Shown here: positions 1 to 7,709 of the stretch, piece after piece
Numbering within the stretch: position 1 is the stretch's first letter
Layout: each line of letters starts with the position of its first letter
DNA from: Clostridia bacterium
GTDB lineage: Bacteria > Bacillota > Clostridia > Lachnospirales > WQUN01
DNA: 29,814 bases
Direction of reading: 5' to 3'
Assembly (NCBI GenBank): GCA_025997155.1
Contig: BNUF01000011.1
Span: forward strand, 1 to 29,814
Position numbers and translations under genes: made by a program
Notes under the pieces: generated by a model
Database searches by the model: none
What the model was told of the DNA's origin: nothing
What the model saw: only the letters and a program-made list of their open reading frames with translations

Positions 1-127
1 CGGAAGTCAAGTCGCCGTTGTAACCCTGTTTGAGGGGAACGCCGATTTCGCTTGCGACCTCATATTTGAACTGGTTCAACGCCTCACGCGCCTCGGGTAC
101 AGAATTTTTTCCCGTTAAAGTTTCCAT
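1..127 (-). CDS. alpha/beta-type small acid-soluble spore protein (SASP), cut by window edge
   Basis: The minus strand reads ATG at 127 and stays open to base 1, giving the first 42 residues. The segments EAREALNQFKYEVASEIGVP and GYNGDLTS match the conserved core of alpha/beta SASPs, small proteins that coat and protect spore DNA and are degraded by the Gpr protease at germination. The Gpr site in this family lies at a Glu-Ile/Glu-Phe pair; EIGVP fits it. AAGGAGGAT ends about nine bases before the ATG, a strong ribosome binding site that fixes the start. The C-terminal half, including the expected second conserved block, is outside the window. A sigma-G-like promoter lies upstream at 196-225. 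The family call is firm; which paralogue it is cannot be told. Confidence 0.93.
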   Translation of the reverse strand, partial: METLTGKNSVPEAREALNQFKYEVASEIGVPLKQGYNGDLTS

Positions 128-195
128 TTTTATAATATCCTCCTTGAAACTCTTTTGCCTTTGTAAGAAAAAGCAATTGTTTTGTGTTACGATAA

Positions 196-225
196 TATTA
201 TGTGCGGGAGGATTTTTTTTATTAC
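196..225 (-). promoter_or_regulatory. candidate sigma-G promoter for the SASP gene
   Basis: On the minus strand GTAATA (220-225) is followed after 17 bases by CATAATA (196-202). The -10 fits the forespore sigma-G pattern CATNNTA, and the -35 shares AATA with TGAATA. It lies about 70 bases ahead of the SASP start, and SASP genes are classic sigma-G targets. Assigned by eye. Confidence 0.5.
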
Positions 226-253
226 GGCAAATTTTTCAAATAAAAAAAACCTA

Positions 254-282
254 TTGACAAGGGCGTGAATATATGGTTTAAT
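254..282 (+). promoter_or_regulatory. sigma-A promoter of the polyamine transport unit
   Basis: Consensus TTGACA (254-259), a 17-base spacer and TTTAAT (277-282, five of six) lie 70 bases ahead of the regulator gene. It is the only clear promoter before potA-D, so it probably drives all five genes. The 13 bases from 254 (TTGACAAGGGCGT) recur exactly in the tRNA-Gly promoter at 22170. Confidence 0.7.
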
Positions 283-294
283 ATACTAGTTTTT

Positions 295-324
295 AAGTTT
301 AGTTTTAATAAACAAAAAGTTTAG
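295..324 (+). promoter_or_regulatory. candidate operator between the pot promoter and its regulator gene
   Basis: Just downstream of the -10 is a direct repeat AAGTTTAG (295-302 and 317-324), 22 bases start to start, which is two helical turns. The first copy overlaps an inverted repeat GTTTA (297-301) / TAAAC (309-313) with a 7-base centre. Position and symmetry suit autoregulation by the XRE-cupin protein encoded immediately downstream. The region is AT-rich, so chance is possible. Confidence 0.3.
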
Positions 325-351
325 TAATTCGCATAGCGCGGGGAGTTTTTT

Positions 352-885
352 ATGAATATAGGCGAAAAGATAAAACAGTTGAGGGTAAGAAACTCACTGA
401 CACAGGAAGAACTCGGAAATCGGAGCGAACTCTCCAAGGGGTTTATATCGCAGGTGGAGAGGAATATCACGTCCCCGTCAATAGCGACCCTTCTTGACAT
501 TCTGGAGGCGTTGGGGACGGACATCAAGGATTTTTTCAGCGACGCTCCCGACGAAAAAATCGTTTTCCACAGCGAAGATTTTTTTGTACAGGAAAACAGC
601 GACCACGTGATACACTGGATAATCCCCAACGCCCAGAAAAACAAAATGGAGCCGATACTGCTTAAACTAAAGCCGCGTGGGCGTTCGTCGACATACACCC
701 CCCACGAAGGCGAACTTTTCGGCTATGTTCTGTCGGGGTCGGTGATACTGAGCATAGGAACGTCCAAGCACAAAGTCCAGAAGGACGAGAGTTTCTACTA
801 CAAGGCGAACTGTGATTACTACATCGAGAACAAATCCCGCGACGAGGCAAACGTTATATGGGTATGTACCCCGCCGAATTTTTAA
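352..885 (+). CDS. XRE-family transcriptional regulator with C-terminal cupin domain (polyamine uptake regulator type)
   Basis: This 177-aa protein has an N-terminal lambda-repressor-like helix-turn-helix (about residues 4-60; TQEELGNRSELSKGFISQVE covers helices 2 and 3) and a C-terminal cupin_2 beta-barrel (about 105-172; GELFGYVLSGSVILSIG and a KDESFYYKA turn). This XRE-cupin layout is shared with PuuR-like regulators, whose cupin senses small ligands. The gene is first in the pot unit and ends 21 bases before potA, so it most likely controls polyamine uptake. GGGGAG lies seven bases before the ATG and supports the start. Possible operator repeats lie at 295-324. The ligand is inferred from context; polyamine is the obvious candidate. 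Confidence 0.88.
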   Translation: MNIGEKIKQLRVRNSLTQEELGNRSELSKGFISQVERNITSPSIATLLDILEALGTDIKDFFSDAPDEKIVFHSEDFFVQENSDHVIHWIIPNAQKNKMEPILLKLKPRGRSSTYTPHEGELFGYVLSGSVILSIGTSKHKVQKDESFYYKANCDYYIENKSRDEANVIWVCTPPNF

Positions 886-893
886 TGACATAT

Positions 894-898
894 GGAGG
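894..898 (+). promoter_or_regulatory. ribosome binding site that sets a TTG start for potA
   Basis: GGAGG at 894-898 is eight bases ahead of TTG at 907. An in-frame ATG at 892 starts inside this very site and has no purine-rich stretch before it, so the TTG is the better start. Other genes in this window also begin with TTG behind good sites (9868, 20738, 25964). Confidence 0.6.
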
Positions 899-906
899 CG
901 CGTCCG

Positions 907-1974
907 TTGACCATTATAAACGACAGATTCATTGACTTGATAGGCGTTACGAAAAGATTCGACGAGAACACTCTCGTTTTGGACGACGTGAACTTATACA
1001 TAAACAAGAACGAATTTTTGACACTTCTCGGACCGTCGGGCTGCGGAAAGACGACGACGCTCCGAATTATTTCGGGGTTCGAGTACCCGACGGCGGGCGA
1101 CCTCCAGTTTGAGGGGAAAAGTATCCTGAAACTCCCCTCCTACAAACGCCCCGTAAATACGGTTTTCCAGAAATACGCGCTTTTCCCGCATATGAACGTC
1201 TATGAAAACATCGCTTTCGGGCTTCGCATAAAAAAAATGCCCGACAAGGTGATTTCCGACAAAGTGAATAATATGCTGAAAGCCGTGAACCTTGACGGAT
1301 ACGGGAAACGCAAAATCACCGCCCTCTCGGGCGGGCAGCAGCAGCGCGTCGCAATCGCCCGCGCGTTGGTAAACGAACCCGAAGTGCTTTTGCTTGACGA
1401 GCCCCTTGGCGCGCTCGACCTGAAACTTCGCAAGGAAATGCAGATTGAGCTCAAGAATATGCAGCAAAAATCGGGGATAACCTTTGTGTACGTCACCCAC
1501 GACCAAGAGGAAGCTCTTACAATGTCGGACACCATAGCCGTTATGAACGGCGGAAAAATCCAGCAAATCGGACGCCCCGAGGACATATACAACGAGCCGA
1601 AAAACGCCTTTGTCGCGGATTTTATCGGAGAAAGCAACATACTTGACGGGGTTATGATACAGGATTTGCTCGTTGAATTTTTGGGGGTGAAATTCGCCTG
1701 CGTGGACGGCGGTTTTGGGAACGACGTCCCTGTGGACGTGGTTATCCGCCCGGAGGATATTAAAATAAAAGTCCCCGAAAAAGGGCAGCTCACGGGTGTC
1801 GTACAAAACGTCATCTTCAAGGGCGTTCATTATGAAATGCTTATCGCCTGCGGCACACAGATTTTCAAAGTCCAGAGTACAAAAATGTCGAAACAGGGCG
1901 AAACTGTCGGTATGTATATCGGCGAAGACGAAATCCATATTATGAAAAAAGGCGGCGGTAAAGGTGAAAATTAA
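907..1974 (+). CDS. potA: spermidine/putrescine ABC transporter ATP-binding protein PotA
   Basis: PotA is the cytoplasmic ATPase that powers the PotBC polyamine permease. All ABC motifs are present: Walker [10 protein letters not shown] (about residues 42-50), Q-loop in [10 protein letters not shown], signature LSGGQQQR (about 140-147), Walker [13 protein letters not shown] and the switch histidine in VTHDQEE. The last ~110 residues form the TOBE regulatory domain of the MalK/PotA group ([10 protein letters not shown] is typical). From the TTG at 907 it is 355 aa, normal for the family; an ATG at 892 would add five residues but lacks a ribosome binding site. Its 3' end overlaps potB by 11 bases, implying coupled translation. 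PotABCD context separates it from other MalK-type ATPases. Confidence 0.95.
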   Translation: MTIINDRFIDLIGVTKRFDENTLVLDDVNLYINKNEFLTLLGPSGCGKTTTLRIISGFEYPTAGDLQFEGKSILKLPSYKRPVNTVFQKYALFPHMNVYENIAFGLRIKKMPDKVISDKVNNMLKAVNLDGYGKRKITALSGGQQQRVAIARALVNEPEVLLLDEPLGALDLKLRKEMQIELKNMQQKSGITFVYVTHDQEEALTMSDTIAVMNGGKIQQIGRPEDIYNEPKNAFVADFIGESNILDGVMIQDLLVEFLGVKFACVDGGFGNDVPVDVVIRPEDIKIKVPEKGQLTGVVQNVIFKGVHYEMLIACGTQIFKVQSTKMSKQGETVGMYIGEDEIHIMKKGGGKGEN

Positions 1975-2818
1975 GCTCTCCTACTCGTCCGCGAACAGGG
2001 CGGCGGCGTACCCTTACCTGTTATATATGCTCGTTTTTACAATAGTACCCGTACTGCTTGTCATATATTATTCGCTCACAAATGACGAGGGGGCGTTCAC
2101 AACCGCGAATTTCTCCCGCGTTTTCGAGGGCGTGTACCTGAGCGTTATGTGGCGTTCCGTGAAACTGGCGGCGGGGTCGACTCTAATGTGCTTTTTAATC
2201 GGCTACCCGCTCGCCTACGTTATCGCGTCCCTTGACACGAAATCGAAAACGTGGCTTAACCGCGACACTATCCTGTTTCTCATAATAGTGCCTATGTGGA
2301 TGAATTTCCTCCTGCGTACCTACGCGTGGCTTACCATACTCGAGAAAAACGGCATCATAAACTCCTTTCTCGATATGCTCCATATAACGAAACTGAACCT
2401 CCTCTACAACAACGGCGCGGTCGTTCTCGGAATGGTCTACAACTTCGTTCCGTTTATGATTCTCCCCGTGTACACCGTCCTTAACAAAATGGACAATAGC
2501 CTTATCGAGGCGGCGCAGGACCTCGGGGCCGGCAAACTCCACGTGTTTTTTAAGGTGATATTCCCGATGAGTATCCCCGGGGTTATCTCGGGCGTGAATA
2601 TGGTGTTTATGCCCGCCGTGACGACGTTCGTCGTGTCCGATTTGCTCGGCGGCAAGCAGTTTATCCTTGTGGGCAACCTTATCGAACAGCAGTTTTTGAC
2701 TGTGTACGACTGGCATTTCGGGTCGGCGATTTCCGTGATACTGATGATTGTGATTCTGTTCACAATCGGCATCGTCGGAGCGGCGGACAAAGACAGCGAC
2801 GGAGGGCAGCTGATATGA
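1964..2818 (+). CDS. potB: spermidine/putrescine ABC transporter permease PotB
   Basis: A 284-aa inner-membrane permease subunit with about six hydrophobic segments (first at about residues 15-35, [20 protein letters not shown]). The ABC-permease EAA loop that docks onto PotA is clear ([20 protein letters not shown], near residues 187-206), followed by the usual Gly near SGV. It forms a heterodimer with PotC. The start is GTG at 1964 inside the end of potA, with a GGCGGCGG/AAAGG purine stretch upstream; the stop overlaps potC as ATGA. The tail after the last hydrophobic segment is short and acidic ([12 protein letters not shown]), a minor variation. Assignment to B rather than C rests on gene order and on similarity of the N-terminal half. 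Confidence 0.93.
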   Translation: MKIKLSYSSANRAAAYPYLLYMLVFTIVPVLLVIYYSLTNDEGAFTTANFSRVFEGVYLSVMWRSVKLAAGSTLMCFLIGYPLAYVIASLDTKSKTWLNRDTILFLIIVPMWMNFLLRTYAWLTILEKNGIINSFLDMLHITKLNLLYNNGAVVLGMVYNFVPFMILPVYTVLNKMDNSLIEAAQDLGAGKLHVFFKVIFPMSIPGVISGVNMVFMPAVTTFVVSDLLGGKQFILVGNLIEQQFLTVYDWHFGSAISVILMIVILFTIGIVGAADKDSDGGQLI

Positions 2819-3600
2819 GAATCCTCAAGAGGTGCTACATTCTCCTAATGCTTCTCTTTTTGTACGCTCCGATATTCGTGCTTATGGTGTTTTCGTTCAA
2901 CTCGTCGCGTTCACGCGGGCGTTGGGGCGGGTTCACAACGGACTGGTACGCCGCCCTCTGGAGCGACCGCGAAATCAAACAGGCTCTTATAACGACGCTC
3001 CTCATAGCCGTAATCTCGGCGGTAGTCGCGTGTATCGCGGGGACGGCGGCGGCGCTCGGGATTAACTCCTTCGGCAAGGTGCAAAAACGCGCCGTACTCG
3101 CCGTGAACAACCTCCCCGTCCTAAACCCCGACATAGTGACGGGCGTGTCGCTTATGATACTGTTTCAGTTCTTTTTCAGGATAATCGGGGGCGGCAGTAT
3201 GGGTTTTGTCACCCTGCTGCTAGCGCACATAACCTTTAACATACCGTATGTCATACTTTCGGTTCTTCCGAAACTAAGACAGCTTGATAAAAATATGTAC
3301 GAAGCCGCGCTCGACCTCGGCGCAACCGCCCCCCGCGCCTTCTTCAAAGTAATCCTCCCCGAAATATCGGGCGGGATTATAAGCGGGTTTATCCTTGCCT
3401 TCACCCTCTCGATAGACGATTTCGTAATCAGTTTCTTCACGACTGGGCAGGGCGTGAGCAACCTCTCCATTATGATATACGGAATGGCGCGGCGCGGTAT
3501 CAACCCGAAAATAAACGCGCTATCCACAATCATTTTCATTGTGGTTATGGTTCTTCTCTATCTCGTAAATAAAATCAATAAGGAGAAAGATGCTAAATGA
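2815..3600 (+). CDS. potC: spermidine/putrescine ABC transporter permease PotC
   Basis: A 261-aa second permease subunit. The N-terminal membrane helix is followed by the family segment PIFVLMVFSFNSSRSRGRWGG and then YAALWSD, both typical of PotC. The EAA loop EAALDLGATAPRAFFKVILP is near residues 164-183, and the later SIDDFVISFFTTG segment is a strong PotC/PotI hallmark. It starts with an ATG that overlaps the potB stop (ATGA) and ends overlapping the potD start the same way, so translation of the three genes is probably coupled. With PotB it makes the membrane channel that accepts polyamine from PotD. Confidence 0.94.
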   Translation: MRILKRCYILLMLLFLYAPIFVLMVFSFNSSRSRGRWGGFTTDWYAALWSDREIKQALITTLLIAVISAVVACIAGTAAALGINSFGKVQKRAVLAVNNLPVLNPDIVTGVSLMILFQFFFRIIGGGSMGFVTLLLAHITFNIPYVILSVLPKLRQLDKNMYEAALDLGATAPRAFFKVILPEISGGIISGFILAFTLSIDDFVISFFTTGQGVSNLSIMIYGMARRGINPKINALSTIIFIVVMVLLYLVNKINKEKDAK

Positions 3601-4664
3601 AAAAACTTGTGTTCGCCGCCCTCATATTGCTTTTGACCGCCTGCGGGAACGCGGGCGAACCGTCCGCCGCGACCGCCGCGAAAGCTCCCGAAGGCAAACT
3701 ATATATCTACAACTGGGGCGACTATATCGACCCCGAGCTAATCACGCGTTTCACGGACGAAACGGGAATCAAAGTCACCTATGACGAGTTTGACACGAAC
3801 GAGTCAATGTACGCGAAACTCAAACCAGGCAACTCGAACTACGACCTCATAATCCCGTCTGACTATATGCTTGAGAAAATGCAGTCGGAGGGAATGTTAC
3901 TTCCGATTGATATGGATAACGTGCCTAACGCGGAATACATTGACCGCCGCGTTGAGGATAAGTATTTCGGGACGGGTGTCACGAACTACTCCGATTACGC
4001 CGTCCCGTATATGTGGGGTACTCTCGGTATTTTGTACAACACGACAATGGTTGATGAAACCGTGGATTCGTGGGATATTTTGTGGGACGAAAAATACGCG
4101 GACGAAATATATATGTACGACAGCCAGCGCGACTCCCTGACACCCGCGCTCGTTAAACTGGGCTATTCCATCAACACGACGAACCTTGACGAACTTAACG
4201 CCGCGAAAGACCTCCTGATTGCGCAAAAACCGCTGGTTCAGGCGTATCTGGGCGACCAGGTAAAGGATAAGATGATTGGCGGCGAGGCGGCGTTGGCTCT
4301 CGTTTTCTCAGGCGACGCGGTGTTCTGCGCAGCCGAAAACCCCGACCTCGCGTTCGCCGTTCCAAAAGAAGGCTCGAACGTGTGGCTTGACGCTATGGCT
4401 ATCCCCGTGGGCTCTTTAAACAAGGAAAACGCCGAAAAATTTATCAATTTTATGTGCGACCCCGAAGTAGCCGCCCAAAACTCTGAATATATCGGATTCA
4501 CCACGACAAACGCCGAAGCTCTTAAGTATATCCCCGACGAACTCAAAAACACCACGGGCTATATCCCGCCCGACGACGTTTTTGAAACCTGCGAGTTCTA
4601 CCGCGACCTAAAAGATTTCCTAAAAGAATACGACAGGGCGTGGACGGAACTTTTGGCAAGATAA
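3597..4664 (+). CDS. potD: spermidine/putrescine-binding lipoprotein PotD
   Basis: A 355-aa solute-binding protein that captures polyamine outside the cell and delivers it to PotBC. Residues 1-15 are a lipoprotein signal with lipobox LTAC; Cys16 is the expected lipid anchor. The mature part opens with KLYIYNWGDYIDPELITRFT, the standard PotD/PotF start, with the WGDY segment that lines the polyamine pocket, and later DLIIPSDYMLEKM and VPYMWGTLGI. The acidic, aromatic-rich composition suits cation binding. The ATG overlaps the potC stop. It is the last gene of the unit; no hairpin terminator is visible before the ferredoxin promoter at 4685, so some readthrough is possible. Confidence 0.95.
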   Translation: MKKLVFAALILLLTACGNAGEPSAATAAKAPEGKLYIYNWGDYIDPELITRFTDETGIKVTYDEFDTNESMYAKLKPGNSNYDLIIPSDYMLEKMQSEGMLLPIDMDNVPNAEYIDRRVEDKYFGTGVTNYSDYAVPYMWGTLGILYNTTMVDETVDSWDILWDEKYADEIYMYDSQRDSLTPALVKLGYSINTTNLDELNAAKDLLIAQKPLVQAYLGDQVKDKMIGGEAALALVFSGDAVFCAAENPDLAFAVPKEGSNVWLDAMAIPVGSLNKENAEKFINFMCDPEVAAQNSEYIGFTTTNAEALKYIPDELKNTTGYIPPDDVFETCEFYRDLKDFLKEYDRAWTELLAR

Positions 4665-4684
4665 AATTATTTGTAAAGTTGATA

Positions 4685-4713
4685 TTGCAAAATAACGATA
4701 ATACTGGTATAAT
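4685..4713 (+). promoter_or_regulatory. sigma-A promoter of the ferredoxin gene
   Basis: TTGCAA (4685-4690, four of six), a 17-base spacer and a perfect TATAAT (4708-4713) lie 40 bases ahead of the ferredoxin ATG and just after potD. It makes the ferredoxin a unit of its own. Confidence 0.7.
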
Positions 4714-4753
4714 CATTGTCAAATACCAGAGAATAGGTAGGGGAGGTTTCATT

Positions 4754-4921
4754 ATGGCTTATACAATCAGCAGCGATTGCATTGCTTGCGGCACTTGCGA
4801 GGCGCAATGCCCCGTTTCGGCGATTTCGACGGGACAACCGTACAAAATCAGCGGCGACGCCTGTATCGAGTGCGGCGCTTGCGAATCACAATGTCCTGTT
4901 TCGGCAATCTCCAAAAAGTAA
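4754..4921 (+). CDS. 2[4Fe-4S] ferredoxin, clostridial type
   Basis: A 55-aa electron carrier of the cytoplasm. Two CX2CX2CX3CP clusters are present: CIACGTCEAQCP and CIECGACESQCP, each followed by VSAIS, so the two halves are an almost exact internal duplication, as is classic for clostridial ferredoxins. Each cluster takes three Cys from its own motif and one from the other. GGGAGG at 4741-4746 precedes the ATG by seven bases and sets the start; a longer upstream frame lacks support. It has its own promoter and terminator, fitting high expression. Likely partners are pyruvate:ferredoxin oxidoreductase and [FeFe] hydrogenase (the maturases are at 22320-25964), but partners are inferred. Confidence 0.96.
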   Translation: MAYTISSDCIACGTCEAQCPVSAISTGQPYKISGDACIECGACESQCPVSAISKK

Positions 4922-4928
4922 TAGACAA

Positions 4929-4961
4929 AAAAAAGACCTTGCAACTTCTGGGGTCTTTTTT
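4929..4961. terminator. two-way intrinsic terminator between ferredoxin and the response regulator
   Basis: AAAAGACC (4931-4938) pairs with GGTCTTTT (4952-4959) around a 13-base loop. A-rich sequence on the left and T-rich sequence on the right let it end the ferredoxin message on the plus strand and the receiver gene on the minus strand. It sits between two convergent stop codons. Confidence 0.8.
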
Positions 4962-4968
4962 GTTTGTA

Positions 4969-5346
4969 CTATTCGGGGTGTTCCGCCTGCGACATCATCG
5001 CGTTGATTGTGTTTGTGAGAAGTGCCGGCGAAATCGGCTTTGTGATATGCTTATCAATGCCGAGAGCCGCCGCGTCAACGACTACTTGCGCCTGAGCGTT
5101 CGCCGAAATCATAAGTATACGCGCGTCTTTATCGTGCGTCTTGATTTTTTCGGCGCAGGCGATACCGTCAACCAGCGGCATGGTAACGTCCATAGTAGTA
5201 AGGTCGGGGTGCAGGTTAAAGTACATATCGTACCCCTCCAAACCGTTTGTCGCTTCGCCGACAATCTCGTGTCCCGCGGATTCGAGAGCGGAACGAAGAA
5301 CCATACGAGTCGTCTTCGAGTCGTCAATAATAAGTATTCTCGCCAT
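4969..5346 (-). CDS. CheY-like single-domain response regulator
   Basis: A 125-aa stand-alone receiver domain. The acidic pair D8-D9 in ILIIDDSKTTRMVLR, phospho-acceptor D53 in TTMDVTMPLVDG, S84-region ISAN (Thr/Ser switch) and the lysine in HITKPI are all in place, so it should be phosphorylated. It has no output domain, as in CheY proteins that act by binding a partner such as the flagellar switch. The neighbours upstream on the same strand are a CheX-like protein 40 bases away and a FapA/DUF342 protein, which supports a chemotaxis or motility-type signalling role. GGGAGG lies about eleven bases before the ATG. Which kinase feeds it is unknown; none is adjacent. Confidence 0.88.
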   Translation of the reverse strand: MARILIIDDSKTTRMVLRSALESAGHEIVGEATNGLEGYDMYFNLHPDLTTMDVTMPLVDGIACAEKIKTHDKDARILMISANAQAQVVVDAAALGIDKHITKPISPALLTNTINAMMSQAEHPE

Positions 5347-5386
5347 AATGTAACAAGCCTCCCATTCGTCGTAGTTTTTTTGTTAT

Positions 5387-5950
5387 CTATTGGTCGTCGT
5401 TAATTCCTTCAATAGTGTAATTTTTCCCAAAAATCACAAAAATAGTAATCTCAAGTTCGTTCTCGCTGAAATTGAGACGATAAATTTGCGGAGCTTTGCA
5501 AACCGCGTCGCGTGTGTGCATCGGAAGCCTTAGCGTGTAGTCAATCGACAAACGGTAGGTGCAAGGGCAGTCCATAGTGTTCAGAAGTTCCTCGCAAAAA
5601 TCTACGATATCCGTAAAGGATATTCGCTCGGGTTTGCTCGCGTTGTACTGAAGCGCAATCAGTTCGTAGTATTTGTCGGCAAGGTACGCGGCGGTGTTCG
5701 TGTCCATATGCAGTCCGATAAAGACGTTGTTAGCGCCCCTGTCGTCGCAGAGAGTCTGGGACACAAGGAGTTCGCGTTCAAAGGATTGGATTTTTTCGCA
5801 GCCGGTGTACTCAAGGTTCGTTTTGAGCATCGAGTTCATTATTTCGGCTGAAAATTCTATATACTGGGTGATAAACTCGTTGATTTCCTGTGTTCCTTCT
5901 TTAATAAGGCGGGCCGAACTTAACACGTCATCATATTCTAAAAATTCCAT
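5387..5950 (-). CDS. CheX-like protein (possible CheY-phosphate phosphatase)
   Basis: A 187-aa protein without signal peptide or membrane segment. I do not recognise it confidently as a whole. Near residue 145 it carries DFCEELLN, which fits the DxxxExxN signature of the CheC/CheX/FliY phosphatases, in which Glu and Asn act on the phosphorylated receiver; a Pro follows 19 residues later (the family norm is slightly further). It lies between the FapA-like gene (16 bases away) and the CheY-like gene (40 bases), where a phosphatase for that receiver would make sense. The start is the ATG at 5950 behind GGAGGG (5958-5963); the open frame extends upstream into the neighbouring gene but without a site. 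Function is inference from one motif plus context. Confidence 0.6.
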   Translation of the reverse strand: MEFLEYDDVLSSARLIKEGTQEINEFITQYIEFSAEIMNSMLKTNLEYTGCEKIQSFERELLVSQTLCDDRGANNVFIGLHMDTNTAAYLADKYYELIALQYNASKPERISFTDIVDFCEELLNTMDCPCTYRLSIDYTLRLPMHTRDAVCKAPQIYRLNFSENELEITIFVIFGKNYTIEGINDDQ

Positions 5951-5966
5951 TTTTATTCCCTCCGTC

Positions 5967-7571
5967 TTATTTGAACTTGTAGTCGCAAGGCATTGTGGCA
6001 ATCGTGCCCGCCTCGGAATACAGAGTGACGCAGAATTCGGGGCTCTCGAGAGTCCGTTCCGTCTCGCCAATCATCACCTTAACGGGAGAGAATAATTTTT
6101 TTGTCACGTTTATTTCGCCCGACGCAACGATTTTCATAGCGTCCCTTATAACCCTCGCGTCACGCGCAATCGGGAAGAGGGTGTCCTCAAGGTCGGAGCG
6201 TTTGATTTTGAGAACGTGGGCGCGTTTTTCGTTTTTAAGGTTAGGTTCCGCCTCAAGGGCGTAGATTTCTTCGCTGAGTTTCATCATATCCGCCTCTAGA
6301 TTCTCGATTTGGGTACGCAACTCGACATACCTTGCGCGGATTGCGCTGGTCACCCCGACGCTCAGAAAAGTTGACGCGGAACTGTAAGAATCCTCCGAGC
6401 CGACCGTCATCGCGGCAATGTTGCGAAGGGCGTACAGTTTCCCGCCGATAATACTTCCGATTTTGCCCGTGACCTCAATCGTGTCAAGGCTTTGCACGTC
6501 GGAGTTTATAATCATGTCGGAACGCACAATGCCCGACGCGACTACAATCGCGTGTTCGACGTATTTACAGGTGACGTTCCCGCGCGCTATGATTCGGCAG
6601 CCCGTACCCTGGCGCGTGGACATACCCTTAACGCCCTGTCCGATTACAACATCAGAACCCGCGACGATTTCAGACGCCTCGATACAGCCTTTTACAGTCA
6701 CCGAGCCGCCCGCCTTGATGTTGAACCCCTTAACGACGTTGCCCGAAACGATAACGTCTCCGGGGAAGTCGATATGCCCCGTCGAGGGACCCACGTCTCC
6801 TTTGATTTCCATAAGACGGAGTACGGTAATCCGCCCGTCGATGATTTCGGCGTAGCCCTCCGCCTGGGCGTAGAGTTTCCTCCCGTCGTCGGATACCGTG
6901 ACGTATTTGCCCGCAGGGATAGCTTTTTGCTTGCCGCTCCTCATCTTAATCTCCGTGCCGTTGACGTCAAAACCGCTAACGCCTATTGTCGCGGGAGTGA
7001 ACTCCGCGAGAAGCATACCTTTTTTTACAAGGTTGGGGCGTTCGACGTTTTTGAAATCGACTTGCCCGTTCTCAAGCACCTTAGGGGTTTTGTCGCGTAC
7101 GATAGGAAAACGTATGGCGACGATAGCGTCGCTGCCGTCTACCCCTGGCGTACCCGACGCTATAACTATATTCTGGTTGTATGCCTTGGATTTGTTGCCC
7201 GCCAAATCAAGAAGAACTTCCTTTTTTATGCCGTATACGACACCCGCCTGCTTAAGAAGCTCGAGAACCTTCGATATGTCAAGCAGTTTGCCTCCGTCGG
7301 GCGGCGTGAAACTGACATACGCGTTCATTCTGTCTCGCGCGACGCTAATCTGCGCCTCTTCGTCAAGAACGAACTCGGTCTGCTCGGGAGCGATAATCTC
7401 CCACGTATTCGGGTTCATGACGAGGTGGTTCACCACACTCATATTGAGTCCTGACAGTCTTTTACGTTTAAGCGCCATAACGATACTGTCCCGCACAACT
7501 GAACCCATGTCGCTCGTGACACACATACTAACGCCTTTTGGCTCATATTTCAGTTTGTATAGTTCAAGCAC
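5967..7571 (-). CDS. FapA / DUF342 family protein
   Basis: About 534 aa, cytoplasmic. An N-terminal region (to about residue 165) precedes a long right-handed repeat segment rich in Gly-Val with DFPGDVIVSGNVVKGFNIKA, GGSVTVKGCIEASEIVAG and similar turns, the polymer-like beta-helix of the DUF342/FapA family (flagellar assembly protein A-like). A coiled coil follows (VELRTQIENLEADMMKLSEE and onward), then a small C-terminal beta domain. The best start is GTG at 7571, seven bases after AGGGGG; an ATG 14 codons later, preceded by AAAAGG, is an alternative. Two promoters lie upstream and a nine-codon frame precedes it. It heads an operon with the CheX-like and CheY-like genes. In other species DUF342 proteins link to polar flagella or cell-surface processes; here the role is undetermined. 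Confidence 0.82.
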   Translation of the reverse strand: MLELYKLKYEPKGVSMCVTSDMGSVVRDSIVMALKRKRLSGLNMSVVNHLVMNPNTWEIIAPEQTEFVLDEEAQISVARDRMNAYVSFTPPDGGKLLDISKVLELLKQAGVVYGIKKEVLLDLAGNKSKAYNQNIVIASGTPGVDGSDAIVAIRFPIVRDKTPKVLENGQVDFKNVERPNLVKKGMLLAEFTPATIGVSGFDVNGTEIKMRSGKQKAIPAGKYVTVSDDGRKLYAQAEGYAEIIDGRITVLRLMEIKGDVGPSTGHIDFPGDVIVSGNVVKGFNIKAGGSVTVKGCIEASEIVAGSDVVIGQGVKGMSTRQGTGCRIIARGNVTCKYVEHAIVVASGIVRSDMIINSDVQSLDTIEVTGKIGSIIGGKLYALRNIAAMTVGSEDSYSSASTFLSVGVTSAIRARYVELRTQIENLEADMMKLSEEIYALEAEPNLKNEKRAHVLKIKRSDLEDTLFPIARDARVIRDAMKIVASGEINVTKKLFSPVKVMIGETERTLESPEFCVTLYSEAGTIATMPCDYKFK

Positions 7572-7585
7572 AATTACACCCCCTA

Positions 7586-7615
7586 CTATATGTAACGTAA
7601 AAATCCGCGTTGCAT
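7586..7615 (-). CDS. candidate leader peptide (9 codons) ahead of the FapA-like gene
   Basis: ATG at 7615 encodes MQRGFLRYI and stops at TAG 7586-7588, followed by a second in-frame TAG. AGGAG with a nine-base gap precedes it, a better site than that of the main gene. The stop is 14 bases before the GTG start of the FapA-like gene and next to its AGGGGG site, so translation of this frame could affect initiation downstream. Short frames arise by chance, so this is tentative. Confidence 0.3.
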   Translation of the reverse strand: MQRGFLRYI

Positions 7616-7636
7616 ATAACTCTTCTCCTGTTAAAT

Positions 7637-7665
7637 ATTGTAACAAATTTTATATCTATTGTAAA
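7637..7665 (-). promoter_or_regulatory. sigma-A promoter of the FapA-like operon (proximal)
   Basis: On the minus strand TTTACA (7660-7665), a 17-base spacer and TACAAT (7637-7642), each five of six. Transcription would start near 7630, just ahead of the nine-codon leader frame. Confidence 0.65.
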
Positions 7666-7709
7666 GCCGAAATACCTTCCGTAATTTTATGTAAAAACAG
7701 CACAAAACC

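Noticed and set aside
994..1938. 314-codon open frame on the minus strand opposite potA
   Set aside because: It is an antiphase shadow of potA: no ribosome binding site, low-complexity Arg/His-rich translation and no recognisable domain, while the plus strand has every ABC motif.
4754..4921. Duplicated Cys-motif halves of the ferredoxin as a new repeat system
   Set aside because: The internal duplication is the standard architecture of clostridial 2[4Fe-4S] ferredoxins.
4777..5403. 208-codon plus-strand frame spanning the ferredoxin and the receiver gene
   Set aside because: It runs out of phase through the ferredoxin, across the two-way terminator and antisense through the CheY-like gene; no start signal or domain.
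6492..7454. 320-codon plus-strand frame opposite the FapA-like gene
   Set aside because: Shadow of a high-confidence repeat protein on the minus strand; composition is Arg/His/Val biased and no family is apparent.
7572..7646. 25-codon N-terminal extension of the FapA-like protein from ATG 7646
   Set aside because: The extension falls within the proximal promoter and leader region and has no ribosome binding site; GTG 7571 behind AGGGGG is better.
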